Below are positions 61,207 to 64,000 of a DNA stretch of 64,000 nt, piece after piece; position 1 is the first letter of the stretch; each line of letters starts with the position of its first letter. Source of the DNA: Girardinichthys multiradiatus. Taxonomy: Eukaryota; Chordata; Actinopteri; Cyprinodontiformes; Goodeidae. A program made the position numbers and the translations under genes. Under the pieces are notes generated by a model. The model made no database searches, was not told where the DNA came from, and saw only the letters and a program-made list of their open reading frames with translations. The DNA lies in contig NC_061794.1 in the NCBI RefSeq assembly GCF_021462225.1, positions 42,160,914-42,224,913 on the forward strand, read 5' to 3'.

Positions 61207-61230
61207 AGTGTGTGTGTGTGTGTATATATT
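61207..61230 (+). repeat. (TG)n microsatellite
   Basis: About seven TG units followed by tatatat, directly abutting the end of the family B element. Confidence 0.8.
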
Positions 61231-62939
61231 AAGATAGGCCCAAATTTTAATATTGAAAAATTCAATCATTCTTTGTTATTATTTAATTATATATTGTACT
61301 AATATGTGGAAGTTATTTAAAAGATACAAGAGCTGCCACAGTGTGCAGTTGTCATGGGGTTCCATAATGCTTGGTGCACAATAAGACTGTTCTTCATTAT
61401 AAGGGTGGCCTGTCTTGGCTTGCTGGACCCTTTAAAAACATAAACCGCCCAACTTCATGCAACAGCACAATGTGACCTCCTTTCCAACTCTATTAGAAGT
61501 TGGTAATGTTGTCTAACGTGTCCATGAGGCATCCTCTCTGCTTGGTGACGAATTCAGGTGTTTGTTTTATTTCAGTAAACCCCAACTTTTAGGGAAATGG
61601 GTCCTTTAAATCAACCATAAAATATCACTGTGCACCTCATATTTATGGCAGGAAAAAAATCAAAAAATGAGGAGTCAGTTATTTTTTCTTATCTTTGAGA
61701 AGATGCATTCCTTAACAAATCAACGACAGCAGATCTGATACCTTCTTCTGTCATGATGCACACTCATTCTGTTATGTGTGCAATTACATAAGAGCTAGGT
61801 GAACTCTGGCGGGACGTACTGTTCCGGAGAAGCCTGAGTGAGCTCAGAGGAGGAAGTTCAGTCAGACCACAGACACACAGAAGTGGTGGACTTTTCAGCA
61901 AAATAAAAAAATCGGTCATAGCATGATGGAGCACATTCTTCGCAAATCTCCCTTGTGATCACTAGACCTTATTTCACAGAAAGTTCAGATTTATAGGTAG
62001 ACCTTCCTTAGATCTCAAGTATTGGCCACAGATTTGAAAGCTTGTGAGGATGTGGCAACCTGCACAAACACCCCTGGCTGTTTTTTTTTTGGTTTTTTTT
62101 AAACCAACATGATCCATCCATGGTCATAAATCATTTAAACGAGTAACGTTCTCCCAATAAATCCAGGGAGATCCAAGAGCTGAAATGGAAGGGGATGCAC
62201 AGGCGACACAATCACATGACGTGTGCTTATTTCATGCACATTCAGCCCCTCATTGTCAGCTGTCCTGCACTGTCTCTCACCGTCAGCCTTTCTGTCACAA
62301 CCCTCCTGCTTGGTGCTCATGATAAAAGGCGACTCAGATCCTGAAACACGTGGTTAGGTAGTTTATTATTCTAATTGTTCTACTTTTTAAAGGTTTTTTT
62401 TCAAATAAAGATGGTGAAATAGTTAAATTCAGATGCCAGCAGAAAGGTAACATTTCCAGTTTGGGATTCTGTCTTTACCAATTTAGTTGGAATGATTATG
62501 TAGAAAAAGGGAAAAAAAAGCACCTAAATACCAAGAGAAGATAAAAGAAGACAGAAAGTAGAAACATGTGTCTAAATAAAATGAGATAAAAAGTGAATTG
62601 GAGAATTTCCCCCACAATGTCCTCCATCCATTTGTAACACCTTTTATAGTAGGTGTGAATCTGAGGTCTACAGTAAACCGAGTTTAGAATCATTTGTCCA
62701 AGAAGACCAGGAGGAGATATTATTCACAAACCTTCTTCAGTAAAATTCTGTGAATTGAATGATATATATACATACTGAGCCCAGCCACCCTACAGATGAT
62801 GATCATCTCAGCTGCTTGTTTCCAGAATCTTGTTCCTTTGGACTTTATTTTGTCATCTCCTTAGGTGAGGGTCTGAACATAGACAGGAGTAAATCAAGAG
62901 GCTTGCTTTCTTAGCTCAGCTTTTTCTTCACAGCGATTA
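61231..62939. other. Non-coding stretch, nothing recognised
   Basis: T-rich tracts near 62081-62099; otherwise unassigned. Confidence 0.45.
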
Positions 62940-63450
62940 AATGAAGCAGCTCTCACATAACTGCAGAGGAGGCCCCAATCTGTCTATCCATCTCCCGCTC
63001 CATCCCAACATCACATGTAAATTAGAGATACTTGAACTCTTCCACTTGAGACAGAGACTGACCCCCTACCCAGAGGTTCTGGTTGACCTTTTCTTGGCAG
63101 AGAACCAAGCCTCAGGCTTAAATGAGCTGGCTGTCATCCCTGCAACTTCAACACAAAACTGCGGACCACTCTTGTCCACTCTGAAGGTCATGGTTTAAAG
63201 ACACCAACAGAACACATAATCTGCAAAAGGCAAAGATGAGACTCTTAGGTTCAACAAACCAGAGACAAGGAAAAAAGGTTTTGCTTGAGATCATGTCTAT
63301 AAACACCACAATCAGGATTGTGGACAAGGGGCATCTCTGGTAGAGAAAACCTACACTGGCAACAAGACCAACTTGCTTTGGTAATACAAGGACTTAATAG
63401 TCCTTAAAAGTAAGCTTCTACCCCATACTCCTACAGCACCCCACCCACCA
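62940..63450 (-). mobile_element. LINE reverse transcriptase fragment (Rex/RTE-like), decayed
   Basis: The minus strand reads YQRCPLSTILIVVFIDM (matching the RQGCPLSPVLF motif of this group), then FAFCRLCVLLVS in place of the FADD catalytic box, then a region with LSQVEEFKYL. The catalytic aspartates are lost and stops interrupt the frame. The clade name is from pattern memory only. Confidence 0.65.
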
Positions 63451-63489
63451 AACACCTCTACAGGCTTACTGTAACTCATTAACAAAGTA

Positions 63490-63970
63490 TTACAGGACCG
63501 TCTGAAGGTTGTACATAGGTTTGCTGCCAGACTTCCTACCAAATCACAAAGGTTTTCTAATGTCATACTGCTACTCAACCAGCTCCATTGGCTTCCCATC
63601 CACTCCAGGGTACACTTCAAGATCGTGGTTCCCACTTATAGGGCTTTCAATGGTAAAGCACAGGCAAACAACTCAGAGCTTTTACATCTGTATGTCCCTT
63701 GCAGGTCCCCGAGGTCATGTGACCAAGGCCTGCTGGTTGTACCACGTACGAGGCCAAAAATGAAAAATGACAGGACCTTACCAGCAGTAGCCCTAATACT
63801 CTGGAAGGCTCTCCCCTTTAGGTTGGGGTCGGTGGACGCTGTTGAGTTTTTAAAAAATCGATTAATAGCTCAACCTTTTACAAGACTGAGCTTTTTATGA
63901 ACTATTTCGATTTACTGATGTTTATAGTTTTTTTTTCTTCTTGAAAGGTTCTATATAAATAATGTAGTTT
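63490..63970 (+). mobile_element. L2-type LINE C-terminal and 3' end fragment
   Basis: The plus strand carries a frame-shifted C-terminal tail of a LINE protein. LLNQLHWLPIHSRVHFKI-like text at about 63570-63620 is followed by TYRAFNGKAQANNSELLH, then VPRTRPKMKNDRTLPAVA and LILWKALPFRLGSVDAVEF. The 3' end has gaaaggttctatataaataa. It is severely 5' truncated and broken by frameshifts and stops. It lies on the opposite strand from the neighbouring LINE fragment. Confidence 0.7.
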
Positions 63971-64000
63971 TACTTACTTTCATGGACATGAGCCTCCTTC

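Overview
This is a 64 kb piece of AT-rich vertebrate nuclear DNA, almost certainly from a teleost fish. There are no dense open reading frames. What can be recognised is mostly teleost interspersed repeats: several Tc1/mariner lineages, non-LTR retrotransposon 3' ends with short tandem tails, tRNA-derived SINEs, and solo LTRs. The species cannot be named from this window; the repeat mix suggests a percomorph fish, which is inference.

Host genes: the only plausible host coding sequence is a pair of plus-strand exons at 13451-13574 and 27415-27491. They have consensus splice borders, compatible phase and no stop, and together encode 66 residues starting at an ATG. I do not recognise the protein. 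If the pair is real, much of the window is intron of one plus-strand gene: 13.8 kb separates the two exons and no later exon was identified.

Mobile elements, left to right: a decayed Tc1 copy (about 1195-2280) with an odd perfect hairpin; SINE and Tc1 fragments (3.6-8.6 kb); SINE, LINE tails and another teleost repeat (9.9-11.4 kb); a Tc1 scrap (13.9 kb); SINE plus LINE reverse transcriptase relic (15.0-16.5 kb); SINEs and a LINE tail (18.8-20.6 kb); a nearly intact DD34E Tc1 element (23966-25554) nested inside an older Tc1 copy; a solo LTR (28031-29839); LINE relics (32.7-33.6, 35.2-35.8 and 39.6-40.3 kb); a Tc1-like element with DD36E spacing (41517-42787); a second, different DD36E element (49948-50967) followed by a Tc1 N-terminal relic; more SINE and LINE pieces (52.6-55.6 kb); a second solo LTR of the first one's family (56274-58021); an internally deleted Tc1-type element (60729-61206); and two LINE fragments on opposite strands at the right edge.

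The genes do not form a pathway. The window records repeated cut-and-paste and retroposon insertion into non-coding DNA. Only the transposase at 24243-25226 keeps a full-length reading frame, and even that may carry a small in-frame deletion. I found no rRNA, functional tRNA, CRISPR array or operon. I see no convincing sign of an undescribed biological system. The best leads are the two unidentified exons, the nested Tc1 pair, the two solo LTRs and the inverted-duplication hairpin.
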